64,000 nucleotides of DNA from Amoebophrya sp. A120 (Eukaryota > Sar > Dinophyceae > Syndiniales > Amoebophryaceae). Both the position numbers and the translations under genes were made by a program. The stretch is taken from contig CAJINV010000004.1 of NCBI GenBank assembly GCA_905178155.1, positions 1,302,881 through 1,366,880 of the forward strand. Direction: 5' to 3'. Of the stretch, positions 35,363 to 47,271 are shown in pieces (the stretch's first letter is position 1; every line of letters begins with the position of its first letter). The notes beneath the pieces were generated by a model. It made no database searches and was not told where the DNA came from. It saw only the letters and a program-made list of their open reading frames with translations.

Positions 35363-36468
35363 CTAAATCATTCCCCTTCCATACCCCGGCCTGCTGAAGT
35401 AGTGGCGGCAGTTATCAAAAGGAAACATCCCCCCTCCCCATATCAAAACGAAGTTTCTGATGCTGGATTTGCGTACACAGATCCGACTTGTCTTGCAGTA
35501 AGGCACTGCGGCCAGATCCGCAGCCTAGGTAGGAGCGTTTGGGTCTAGTTGTTCAGCATTGCAAACGGCTACCCTCTAGGACCAGCAGCATGACAAATCG
35601 CTTCCGCAATTGGTCGGATGCCTCTGCACTTGTCTTCTTGAAAGACAAACCTGATTTGTGGTCACAAATCAGCAACACAAATTTTCGGAAACATACCTTT
35701 TCAATATGGGGAGGGGGGACTTTTCCTGTCAATAGCAGTTCGGATTCAGATTTCTGTTGTCGGAGTTCGCCATTTGCCCAAACACGTGCCATATCAAATG
35801 TAAAAGTGTCTGGGTCTGGGATATTCCGAGATTTGTCATGCAGTTTTTCCAAGCTCCCCCACGTCTGGAATGCAGGGCCTAGCATCACAGGTTCTGCAGG
35901 TCCTTGGTGATGTGTATTCTGCATGAGAAATGCCCTCTCAGCATGGCCAGAAGTGGGCACCTTTTGCACGTTATGCATCACAGAGCTTTGTAGAATCCGC
36001 AACAAGCATCACAAGTTCGAATCCTTCCAGACCCAGACTACATATTTGCATTTGATATGCCACCGGCCGTCCCAGGACCTGTGGAGGTAAAGATTCGAAG
36101 ATCAGGGACAACTTACTAGCAAGCACAACAAATTATACAAGACCATGACCTTCACAAAAATCCATGAAACATATGTTCTTCTCCCATCAATTTTCTATTT
36201 TCTACATCTCTGCGTGCTGTCGGGATTTGGGGCGGCTCGTCTTCGCTTGCAGGTGCTCGTCTACCGAGAAATGCCGGGTCGAGCGGCGCTTCTCCGAGAA
36301 GCGTACACCGGTCTTGTCTTGGTAGTCGATTCCGGTTTTGTGCCGCGCCGCTATCGCGGGGTCAAAGTAGTCGCGCTCCTTCAGACTGCGGCCCTGGCCG
36401 TTGCGATCCGAGTACCCGAGCGACGCGTGGCTCTCGTCCCAGTCGTTTTTATTGTAGAACGACGGCAT
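35363..36468 (-). CDS. Unrecognised protein, 126 residues (tandem paralogue of the previous gene)
   Basis: ATG 36468; exons 36468-36206, 36078-36058, 35786-35735 and 35407-35363; phases close to 127 codons. Starts MPSFYNKNDWDESHASLGYS; the tail reads GRWHVFGQMANSDNRNLNPN followed by CRHYFSRPGYGRGMI and a TAG stop. The tail aligns with HWHVHGLLSNDNPRLHPNNR of the neighbour, 220 bp away in the same orientation. Intron 1 is GT-AG (127 bp). Introns 2 and 3 are introners of families A and D, and both interrupt codons that are uninterrupted in the paralogue. Function unknown. Confidence 0.72.
35413..35734. mobile_element. Introner, family D (copy 2)
   Basis: 322 bp between GCAGT duplications (35408-35412, 35735-35739). 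Inverted ends around CCCCCCTCCCCATAT and its complement; coding-strand termini TATTGACAGG and CTTTTGATA. Removal joins AAC TGC with CGC CAC. Confidence 0.85.
35792..36057. mobile_element. Introner, family A (copy 7)
   Basis: 266 bp between TGCCA duplications (35787-35791, 36058-36062). Removal joins CGG TGG CA with C GTG TTT, the paralogue-conserved W-H-V. Confidence 0.88.
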
Positions 36469-37311
36469 GCTGATCCTTGACGAAAACGGTCGGCTTCGTT
36501 CTTATTCGCTTCGCCCGTCCAGCACGTGCGTAGATGAAGTAGAGAGCGCGCGAGGACGCGACGAATGATTTACTCACCCGACGACAGACGACACGCCACA
36601 GGGGTTCTTTTCTCCGAGGTTCTTGTTTTTTCAAATCGCTCAGATCTACTGCTCCGCTTCCTATGGTTGTTGTTCCCTTTTCATGTTACAACAGCTACGG
36701 AAAAAATCCTTATCCGCCTGATCCTTTTTTAATATCTCCGTTTTGCTTATCGCTCTTCTTGCATGTGGCGAAACCACGCCAAGAACCTTCGGCAAGTTTG
36801 AGCAACATTGACATCTTTTCACGACTCGTCAAAAATTTTTGCAGCAGCACTCTCAGAGTAGTCAAAGAGAAACTGCTCGCTGATTTCCAACGACTCTCTC
36901 GATGTGAAAGCGTTTTTAACTGCGCTGTTTTTCATTTTTTTTCTCTCCTTCGAAAAAAAAAAAAGACGACCCCATAGAAGAACAGCTGCAGCGTCAGGTG
37001 GACCGCGAGCATCTCGCTTCAAACGGGAAGAAAGACCCAGCAACGGCACTTTTTTTTTTTCTCGAGAGCAGAACAGTTAGATAGATTGATTCTTTTATCT
37101 TTTTAAAATTACCATGGGACGTCGTACGCTGTTTGTACTTCTTCTACAGATATTGTACACGAAGATTTCTCTTGCCTAAATTATTGGTAAATCCTATATT
37201 GTAAAAAAATTGTGCGAAATAAACCTTCTAAATGCGAAAATAAAGTACTGATGCAAGAAAATTTCTATCTGACTCGGCCGCCGACAACTTCGACGACCTT
37301 TCTCGCTATTG
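36469..37311. other. Intergenic, nothing recognised
   Basis: Contains several A or T homopolymer runs. The plus frame 36663-36977 has no domain. Confidence 0.45.
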
Positions 37312-40300
37312 TCAGTCGTCGTCGCCGCGCCTATTTTTCTTTCCTTTCGATGACTTTTGGTCTTTCGCGAGCTTTTCGCGGGAAAAGCCCCTTTGCACCT
37401 TATCACTTTCCTTATTCTTATCCCCACCTCCCCCGGACCGCTTGTTAATGTCCCGGGACGCGACGAGGGCGGCAAAGCCGCTCGGGCGCATCGAGGCCCG
37501 GTTGGCCTGGAACTCGGCGCGCGCGGCGTCGGCGAGCATGGAGCCCCGTGGCTGGGTGAAGGGCGTGACTGGCACGTCGGCGTCGGCTCCGGATGCGGTG
37601 AACACGTTGACGATCGCGTGCTTCCCGTACTTGCTGCGGTTGCGCGGGATCGGGTTGTTAATTGGCTTGTCGTCGGGGTCTACATCCTTCTCGCGGTGCT
37701 GCGCCAACAGTATGCAAGAAAAAAACTGTGTAAGTGTAAGTCTGCGATGCAGAAAATGCAAAACAGTTACGCTTGTCATGCTCCACATGCATGGTGGGCT
37801 CGCTTCCTCCGTGTTTTCCCGTCCTATCTGCGCATGACAAGGTTTTCCTGTCATGGCAGACAAACTTGTCATGCTGTTTTCCCAAGAGACCTACACTAAC
37901 ACAGTTTTTTCCTTCGATAAACAGCCCCGCGGACCTACTGGAAGAGGACTTGTTTTTGTCTTTCTTCTTGCTCATGCTGGAGCTCGCCTTCGACTTCGAA
38001 GGAGTATCCTCCTTATCCTTCTTCTTCTTCCGTCGGTCTTCCGAGCTACTGCTGGAACTCCGCTTGCCGCCCTTAGTCATCGCCTGAATCTGCTTCACGC
38101 GCTGATTCAGCTTTTCGCGCTCCTGTTTGTCCCGCTCCGCCTTTTCCTTCGCCCGGTCTTTCTCGCGTCGATCCCGATCGCGGGAGCTAGCCTTATCTTT
38201 TCCCTTACTCCTATTCCTGCCGTCGCTACTGCTGCTACTCGAGGAGCTAGTGACTTGTTTCTTCTTCCGGTTGTCCTTGTTTTCCTTGGACCGTTTGCTC
38301 GCGTCTGTGTCTTTCTCTTTGTCTTTCTTTTTATCCTTCTTGTCCTTGTCGTCGTCGTCGCACGTGCAGAAGACCCCAAGAACCGCGATCAAAACTCCCA
38401 CGGTGATGATGCCCAGCGAGGCGAACAAGAGGCCGTTGTTGCTTCCTTCTTCGTCGCCGCTGCCGTCCTCCGTTTCAGAATTCTATCACGCAGAAAACCA
38501 CACCCATAGTACCAGAGAGAAAAGGTATACTAATATATTTGTGTTGCTATTGAGTTGGGATTGGCACCACGGCAAGTAGCCCTGTAACAAAGCGGAGGTA
38601 CTTAGCACAGGAGAGGTGGCTTTCTGTCACATCGACACAGTGCCATTTCTAATTATCAAACGGTCTAGCGACACTATGGAGCACCAATAGCGAAAAAGAA
38701 CTTTGCCATAATATCAATGCTGAACAGACCACCTTGATGTGCGTGTGAATTGTCATTGTGAACTGCACCTAAAAACCGCAAGACAAATTTGATGCTTTTC
38801 TCCTGGCAATTATTTGGGTTTTACTTTTCTGTGGGATATCGTCTTGTTGCCTTCATCCCCCTCCGCGCTCCCACCACTGTCCCCGGTCGACCCGTCGCCA
38901 CCGGTTTCCCCCTGTGCCGCTGGTGTAGGAGTCGTGGGTCCGGCGTCACCTTCCCCACCCGCGGCGTCCGTGCTTGAGGACGGCGCAGGCGCGGGTGTGG
39001 TACTCCCCGCGTCACCCGCATCCGTGCTGTTGGCGCCGGTCGATGTTGCATCTCCGCTGCTTCCGTCCCCGCCTCCGGGCCCCCCGAGGGACAGTTCTGT
39101 AAACTCCTCCGCGTAGTCTAGACCTGCGTACAGGAAGTGGCCCTCCCACAGCCCGTGCCCCTCCGGGTTGTCCCCCGGAATCACGTAGCCCTTCGGCTGC
39201 TGCCACGAGTCCATCACGCCCGTGACCCCCTTTGACGTGCGCACGCTGCCGTCCGTGTGGCGCACGGGCTCTGCCCGGTCCATGTAGAGCAGCGCCCTAC
39301 ATCCGTTCTTCCGGTGCTCGTGGTAAGCGAAAGCGGTCTCGGCTGCGTTGTGCGGGGCCGAGTTTTCACCCGCGCTTTCACCCGGTTCTACCTTTCCGTA
39401 CACGACAAACAGTTGGGCCTTATACAGCAGATCGTCGGCATTCCCGTCGTATAGCATCACGAGCTTGCAATACTCCTGGAGCCGGTTATAGATGTTGTGC
39501 AGCTCGATCAGGCCTTCAAGATTGTCTGCAGCCAATTCTTTGTCATCTGCCGTGCTGGGAATGCACGTGGATCGCCAACTCGTGGCCTCCGGGTCCTCCC
39601 CCGCGAGCAGGCCCGGATACGCGGGCTTCGTAAAATACATAATGCCACCCCCGTCCGGCGACTGCAGGTCGAGTCGCATCGCTTGTTTCATTGTATCGTA
39701 GGCTGCAGCATTGTTGCTGGCTGTTTCGCACACCGCGCCACTCGTAAACCACTTTCCACCTCCCGGGAGCTCTGCGTCCTTAGCCACGTCCCGTGGGAAG
39801 ACGCGCGGCCGCACGCCCGCAGATGTGCAATCGTTCACCGAAGACGTCATGCACACGCCCGCGAGGTAGCCCTGAATGCGCGCTGCCAGCTCCTCGTGCG
39901 ACAACCACCCGGGCAGCGTCTTGCAACTGGTCTGCGTAATGTTGTACACCAGCGCGTAGTCGTACTCGGGGTTACCCTGGTCCCCCATTGGCTCGAGCCA
40001 TGGGTAGTGGAACATCTGGTCCTCTCCATATGAGGGATCGGGTTTCGCAGCCGTGGCATACATTATGGCGCCGTTTGTCCCGTCATTAGCAACGTCCTTC
40101 CCGTTCGCCCACATAGTACGCCCGAAATCCATCTGCACGCAGCGGAGCACAATGTTCACCAGCGCGGCCTCGGTGATTACGCGGGGCGCCGCGCTTATGG
40201 CAGTTGTCGCCGTGGACAACAGGCTACAATCTCGTTCACAAATTTGGTCACTGCCATCAAACCACGAATCGGCCACGTGTTCTCCGTATTGGGTGACGAG

Positions 40301-42718
40301 CAGCTGCCACCGGCCCAGCAGCGTTGTTCCCTGATGATCATAACCAATCGCATCGTCCGGAGCCCCGTACATCTTGCTCCACTCCCTTCCTACTCCATTG
40401 GGATAAAACACCGAACGCAAGCCGTCATCGTTGCACTGATACGCTTTTCCGCCGTCCCCGTGTGGGGGCGACTTGTGCAGGGAGCTCGCCGCGAGCATGG
40501 AATTGAACGAAAGCGTCGAGCACAACGTTTGCCCGTACTGCTGAATTATGGCCGCCACCGCCTCATTCGACACGTCGAGTTCGTTATTACCTTGAGGCGC
40601 TTGAAAGTAACGCGTCAGCAGCCCCGTCGGCTGTCCCTGGACCGTCTTCGCCGCTGGATTTGAAAACAAGTGCTCCCAGGTCATGTGACGCGGCAGCGTG
40701 TCCCCGAACAACTGCTGAAAGTCGATCGAACCACCATCTTCAACGGACAACCACGAGGCCACCTCGTGGTTTGATGCTGCTCTTCTTCCCCCCAAGTGCT
40801 GGTTGTGTCGCTCCACCACTGAGAGACTCTGGTGCAGCTCTGCTATTTTTCCGGCTGTTCTATTTGTCGACGTGAAAGTGTTGTTCTTAGGTATTTTCAA
40901 CATCACCCCATTTCTGCTGGTTCCCATTTCGAAGACTGAATCCTTTTGAGGGTCTTGACCTTGAGGATGGCCGAGAAACCTATAATTTTTGTGTCTCCTA
41001 CTCTCCGCTTGTTTCTCCACTACCGATATTACGCTTGCAGGACGGCGTGATGCTAGTATTCCAGCAACATATCCGCCTTCTCCTGGGCGCTGCACAAGGT
41101 CGACTGAAGATACACCTTCATCTACTGCCTCTGACATGAAGGGCACCGCTGCACGACTAGCATCTTCAGGTTGATCCCCTGGAACGAGTAGTGGAGCCTG
41201 TTCATCAACATCCTCGTGGCCCTGGTGCAGTTGCTTTGCTATCGCTCGTGTTGTCCCGTGCGGTTTTCTTTCCGGCGGTCTTTTTGGTGGAACAAGAGCA
41301 GGAGGTCGTAGAGCTTGTCCTCCTGCTTGTTCCACCTTTATTTCTGGCCGTAGTACACTTCGTCGAGTAGTTCTTGTTCTTTTCACTTCCAGCACAGCAG
41401 AAGCAGAAGAAGAAGTGCCGTCGGGTGGTCCTTCTCCCTCCGACGGCCCAGGCACGACGAACCGCTGCATCGTAGAAATAACATCTCCCTGCTGTAGTTC
41501 TTCTTGCCCTATATTAGAAGTAGTACCCCGCGCCGGCCGCTGTCGGTCGTGCGTGAGGTGAGCAGACGTTGAGATGAACTCAGTCGTACTTCCGGGGGGC
41601 TGCAGGTCGTGTTGATGTTCTACTACCTCCTGCTGTGACGGAGGATGAGCATCATGTTGGCTCGTCCGTGGATAAAACTTTCCATCTGGCGGCTCCGGCG
41701 CCACGCTGCCCGGTGGAGGGGGCTCTCCAGGTAGTTGTACTGGTGGTATTTTACCACTTGTCGGACTACTATTTCTCCTACTCTCAAGAACAGCGGAAGA
41801 CGTAGCTGTACTAGACCTTCTTGCTGCGAGGGCAGTGGACGTCGTCGAACTTGTGGCCAACATCGAAGATGAAGGACCACTAGCGTGGTCTTTGTTGTCC
41901 AGCTTTGTTGACGATATTTTGTCATGCTGCTGCTGGTCGTGGTCCACACTGATGTTGTAGTTGTCCGCGTGGTCTACCTTCTTCCTCATAATCGACGCAG
42001 TCCTTTTCCCGAGTATTTTGTTCTCCCGGCCTTTTTTCCTCCGCCCCACCGTTCGGAACTCGAGACCAGAGACGAGAACTCCCTTGAATACGGGGTGTGG
42101 AGGGTGACCTTGTTCAACTAGACTCGGGTCGTGATGTTCTCGTAGCACGAAGAACAACGGCAATAGGAGAACTGCGACAAGCTCGGAAACACGAGAGCAC
42201 CTTCCAGAGGTGAAGAACCTCGTGGAACAAGGTGTGAACCTCGTGGAAGGTGTTCTAGAAGTAGTTGCGGAACAGCTTCTAAGCAGGCGGAGCAGCATAG
42301 CGGCGAGAGTGGGAAATGAAACCCACCAACCACACTGCAAGGCTTTTCTACTATCGTTCTCTACTGCGAGGCCACGCTCGAGGTGTGGTGCTGGAGGAGA
42401 GGCTTGTTGTGACTTCGATGAAGGCCTCGATGTCCTCGCTGCCTGCTGCGACGTGTTCCTGCAACCCGCAACTTTTATTCTCCTGCAAGTTGTAGAACTC
42501 GGAGCCCTTGCCCTTCTTCTCGTATGTGGACGCCTGTAGCTTTCCTTCCAGCGCCTTCTCTCCTGCAGCTCCTCGCTTCTAGCGAGAAGACCGTTGCTTC
42601 TATCGCCAGGCCTCTGCATCATCTCGCAGGAGCAGCTACTTCGTCCCATCAGGCCAGATGGTGTCGCAGTTCTTCGCCGTGCTTTTTCTCGCAAAACAAT
42701 TTTTGGAACTTCTAACAT
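37312..42718 (-). CDS. Very large membrane protein with basic tail, about 1616 residues
   Basis: ATG 42718; exons 42718-38825, 38482-37920 and 37705-37312; phases close to 1617 codons. A hydrophobic segment (VSELVAVLLLPLFFVLREHH) near residue 190 is a possible anchor or signal if a later Met is used. A long Ser/Thr/Pro-rich stretch is followed by a Cys-containing region of about 600 residues (for example SWFDGSDQICERDCSLLS, LPGWLSHEELAARIQGYLAG) of unknown fold. Then comes a Gly/Ser/Thr/Asp linker, a helix in exon 2 (GLLFASLGIITVGVLIAVLG) and a Lys/Asp/Ser-rich tail. This suggests a large surface domain, one membrane span and a cytosolic tail. The joining of exons 1 and 2 across a GT-AG intron is inferred from phase and from matching acidic Gly/Ser linkers on both sides. 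Confidence 0.65.
37711..37919. mobile_element. Introner, family F
   Basis: 209 bp between AACAG duplications (37706-37710, 37920-37924). Inverted ends AAAAAACTGTGTTAGTGTAG and TACACTTACACAGTTTTTTT, termini TATCGAAGG...TTGCATA. Removal joins GGG CTG TT with G GCG CAG. Interior has repeated TTGTCATGC. Confidence 0.86.
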
Positions 42719-44120
42719 CGGCTGTTCCGCGCGGCTGAACTTTACAGGAGGGCTGCGGCTGGCACGACAGCGGGCTGCGATACTACTTTTTCTTGTGAAA
42801 TTATATCACGTTAAGTCGCGTTTGCAGATCCTGATCGGCCACAATAATAGCAGAGGAGTAAATGTTTCATTTTCATTTTGGGATAAGATTTAATTTTTCT
42901 AAAAATGATGATTGAAGGGGGATAATGCTAATGCTTGTGAAAAGTGGTTGTAAATTCGTCGTGCCTTAATTTCATCAATCCGGAGGCCCACGACCATAGC
43001 TATGGTTGGTGTAAAAATTATTGTCGCATGCCGTTAGAAATAACGCTGACACGAGCCCCATAGTGGCCGGATTATTTTGTTGTAAAGGCTTCATGTGGTG
43101 GGGTTAATTTACAAACATACTACAGGGTTAATTTCTGACGCACGACAATGCTATGGGGTTCATTTTGTCGGCTAGTGTAGTTGTGTTTCATGATGTCATG
43201 GGGGGTGACTAGATAGCTGGGGAAGGGGGCGAGCATAAAGCCCTGCGATTTTTTTGGCGAGGAAAATTGGAAAGGGCATACATAAGTAGTCGGCAGTTGT
43301 AGAATCACAAGCTAGCAAAAGAAATGCACGAGCTACAACGGAGAGTTACGAAGTGGTGGTGTGAACGAAAGCGATGAGGCTGCACGAAAAGTCCGAGTTG
43401 CAGTTCTGAAACGAACAGACGCAATGACCGATAGAAATTCTACTGTTGGACGCGAAAAATGAGACAAAAAACCACGACAAAGGCGAAGCATTCCACAGGC
43501 AGAAATTTTTCACCGACGAAAACCACGCACGAGCGAAACCGACACTTGTTCCTCTTGTACGATGACAACGAGCAAAATCAAAGCGAACTACCGACAGAGT
43601 TGCTCTACTTTCTGCAGCTCAAGTGTACAACCGAGTTTCTGACTCATGTCGACAACGCAGCAACAGAGACAGCAATAGCACGAGAACGAAGCACGAATTG
43701 TACGCCTTTGAATTCGTTCTGGGTCTTTGAGATTCGATGCTGAGTTAAAAAAACGAACAACCTAGTCAACATCTTGCTGCAAGTCATAGCAAGAGGTTTT
43801 GCCTTCAATTTTTTTCGCGGAGTTTGAACTGCTCTAATCTCGATGGCGCGCGAAGATCACGTAGAAATAATTCTGAAACAAACCACAGGCACAGACGCAG
43901 TTGAGTTGTGCTTGTGCCTCTTGTCGTGCATTATGTTCGTTGCTTGCCTTTTCGAAGTACTCGCGTGACGAAGATCATTATGCACGACGGACATCTATTT
44001 CTACCTTCCGCATACAGCATAAACTCTTCTCCAAGCTTCTTTGCGAGAAGCTGCTCAGCGAGATCCTTTCTCGAAGATCAAAATTCCTGTTCGTGGCAGC
44101 GGAAATTCATCTTGTAGCAA
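42719..44120. other. Intergenic, nothing recognised
   Basis: 1.4 kb AT-rich spacer. A plus frame at 43459-43743 lacks a domain and runs against the strand of all other genes. Confidence 0.45.
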
Positions 44121-47100
44121 TCACAGATCCAGACAGAACAACTCGCACAGGTTCCTCCCCCGGTTTTCGAAGGCGCTCACCCGGTAGGAATCCCCGACGA
44201 GCGAATTCTGTCCACTGCCGCCGCCCGCTTCCATGGTCCTCTCAGCCAGTTTCGCCGTCTGCTGCTCCACAATGTTCTTCACGAACGGCAGCATGTGGCG
44301 GATTTGCTTCTGCTGCTTCTGCTTCTTCTGCATGAACTTCTGCAACGTGAGCAAATCTTCCCGGTCGATCGGGCTGAAGTACGCAAACTCAATGAACTTC
44401 GCGTCCAGCAACAGCTCCAGCATTTTGGCGCTCTTCTCGATCGAGGGAATAGTGCCCAGAAAGTGCCGCACACTGCCCGTGGCCGTCACTGCTGGGACCA
44501 TGTCGATTTTATTTTCGCCGGCGCTTTTGTTTTTTTCATCTTGAAGATGTTCCTCGTTGGAAGTTGTACTGGATCCCGGCGCGGCCCCTTCGGCTCCTCC
44601 TGCTGCTGCAGCTCCTTGTTGTGCACGAGAAGAGGTAATACTATTGCCAGAAGTACAACCAACAACGCCACTCCCGCCCACTTTCTTGGGCACAAGCAAG
44701 AGCTCGTGGTATTTCAGGTAACTGATCAGCGTTTTCAGCCACACTTTCGCGACCTCCGCGGAGAGCTGCGTTCGCAGGCTTTGGATCAAATTGTCGGCGT
44801 TATAGACGTAGGTTTCCACGAATTTTGGAAACAACTTTTTGTTTTTCAACACGATTTCCACAGCTTTTCTCTCCGCGATTCGGCGGCTCCCCTTGTTGAA
44901 GAGATTTTTCGTGAGCAAAAGGACTTCCTGCTCCGTGGTCAACTTCCTCCGCTTTTTCAACTCTGGGTTAACATCGGCGGGTCGTCGCGCCTGTGATAGT
45001 CATTTCCAAGAATCGGATATTGAAAATTTCGACGTAATCAATGCACGCATATACTGACTTAGATTTTGATTTTTCAACACCTCAGAATAGAGAAAAGGCC
45101 CGAACAACAACTTTCGAAACTATGAAAAAACAACTCTCTAGTACCTCCGCTGCTCCACCCTCCGAACAAGACACTGGTCTTTTCATCCCCGAAGTAGCTC
45201 CTGCAGAAGAACTCCCCGTCGCCCGTCCAATCAGCGCGCTGAGCAACCCGCAGCTCTGCAGAGAAGGCACTGCGGAGGTCGTGGCGTGTAAGGCGGACAA
45301 AGAGGACGAGCCGTCGACGTTGGCAACCAGTTGGAAGAGTCGTCGACTTGTAGTTGTTGTTGTGGCCGAAGAGGATGATAACGCGTCTTCAGCGAGCAGA
45401 AGGATGCAGTCTGCAGAGTGCATCACCGCGGTAAAGTTCATCTTGTTCGATGAATCAAGAATGCTGCTGCTGCTGCGCCACATGCACAGCCCCTGTACCG
45501 CGGGGTTGCGGACGCAGATTTCGACTGGGAGGTGGTGCTGAGGATGTTCGTCCACGACCTGCAGATCTACATCCTGACTGGGAGGTCGTGGGCTGCTCGT
45601 TGTTGTCGACGTAGGAACAGCTGCTGTTTCGACGACTCCGTTTGAGGACGCAATGATCTCCACAAGCAAGTTTTGAGAAGCAGCTGCTTGTTCTGGTGTC
45701 GCTGCTCTCAATAAAGACTTGTTGTTCACAGCGAACGGGGCGAAGAGGACCTTTCTGCTTGAACCTGTTGCTTCTGCACTCTCAGAAACCGTCAGTTGCT
45801 GCACCGAGATCATCTTTCTTGGTGTCACGCTGGCGTGACGCAGACCTTGCGTCGTCCTTGCACTGGAATTCGTACTGCAGCTCGAGTCGGCCCGCACTAA
45901 ATACGCTGGCCTCGTCGTCGTCGTCGTTTTTCTGTCCGCAGCTATGATCTTTTTCATAGCTGTCTTGTCTGCAGTTGTTCCGCTCTTTCCGTCTTTCTCG
46001 TTTGATATTCCGTTTACTAATGATCTCCTCTGCTCGTCCTCTGCTGCGGCAAAGCACAAAGAACCCCGAGAAGTACCAGCTCCTGCACAAGTAGAACTAC
46101 CGCCTAAACGACTGTGTTCCTGGAACAGCAGCTCGGAAGTGCTGCAGTTTTCCGGCAGGCGTTTCTCCTCCAGCAACACCGCTTTTCCAGTCGAAAAGTC
46201 CACGGAAACACAAAAAGCGGTGTGGCGGGCGACCGTGAGAATTGTCGCTGTAGTGGACAAGGAGCCTAGTCCACTTGTGGTAGAAGCATTCTCGTCCTCC
46301 GCATAGTTGTAATTCAGTGTAGAGAGGAACAGCCTGGTGGAAGATACTAATTCATCGCTGCTCTCTTGCTCCTGCTGTTCAACATCCGCTTCTATGGAGC
46401 CCTCGCCCCACATCAGCTCCCGCAGGCAGCACTTCCTGCAGGCGGCGGTGGGAAGATTATCGTCACCGCCTGAACTCGCAAGAACGTCATCCGCACGCAT
46501 AAGACTGCCGCTGGAAGTCGTGGTGGAAACGATGTCCTCACTAGAAGGAGTGGACGTCGTCGTCGAGAAGTAGACCACGGAATTCAAATCGTACAGGTTG
46601 AAATCTTGCGTCAGAAGTAAACTGCCATCCATCGCCGCGAAGGTTCCCGTTAAAGCCGTCCTTTTCACCTCGAGCACTTGGGAAAAGTTGCTGCGAAGCA
46701 GGAGGTGGACCACGGTCCGGGCATTTTCCAGGAGGTGCAGCTGTTTTTTGTTTATTTCGAAGTGGTTTTTTTTGAAGTCAACAGCCGATTTTTATGGACA
46801 GAGTGCGACTTGTTTTAGGCCGTGAAGCACGCATGCATCAAAACGGGTAAAACAAAGATTAAAAGCCCAAAAAGTTGTAGCAGGCAGCGCAGAAAGGAAT
46901 CGTCCAGACACAATTTCAATTATATCAAACTCTACTATACAAAAGTTTACCTGAATCCCGGCTTTTTTCGACTGGTTCACTGGCGAGCAGTACAGAATGC
47001 GTTGACACGGCTGCAAATACGGCAGTGTAGTAATGCCGAGATGTTGACCACTTCCGGCTGCCTGTCCTCCACTCTGGCGCACGACACCAGCAGCTTCCTT

Positions 47101-47271
47101 TGCGTCGAAAAACACCAGTTTCTGGTCCGCATACCAGACAAATTTTGTGGTTGACGTCCCCGCCAACACCGCATAGGAGCCTGCTGCTGCTGGGAGGGGC
47201 ACGGCTTGTTCTCCCGCGTCGGCGTTGCCCTCAGCAGAGTTGCTGACAATTAGCTCGCGGAGGGTAAACAT
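44121..47271 (-). CDS. NOL11/UTP8-like protein (tentative), 939 residues
   Basis: ATG 47271; exons 47271-46951, 46740-45112 and 44990-44121; phases close to 940 codons. The N-terminal half has short beta-like strands (WYADQKLVFFDAKEA, GTFAAMDGSLLLTQDFNLYD) suggesting a propeller, interrupted by long Ser/Thr-rich insertions. The C-terminal part is helical: SAEVAKVWLKTLISYLKYHE, then SIEKSAKMLELLLDAKFIEF, LLTLQKFMQKKQ and an end NRGRNLCELFCLDL. This order recalls the C-terminal helical region of NOL11, a U3 processome subunit needed for pre-rRNA transcription and processing. I infer that the two long frames belong to one gene; the 122-bp intron between them has a weak donor. If wrong, they are two unknown genes. 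Confidence 0.55.

Noticed and set aside
37853-38579. Leu/Phe-rich plus-strand frames that look like membrane proteins
   Set aside because: Complement of a Lys/Ser-rich minus-strand coding region.
44295-45541. Plus-strand frames opposite the NOL11-like gene
   Set aside because: Antisense to minus-strand frames with conserved helices; no domain of their own.
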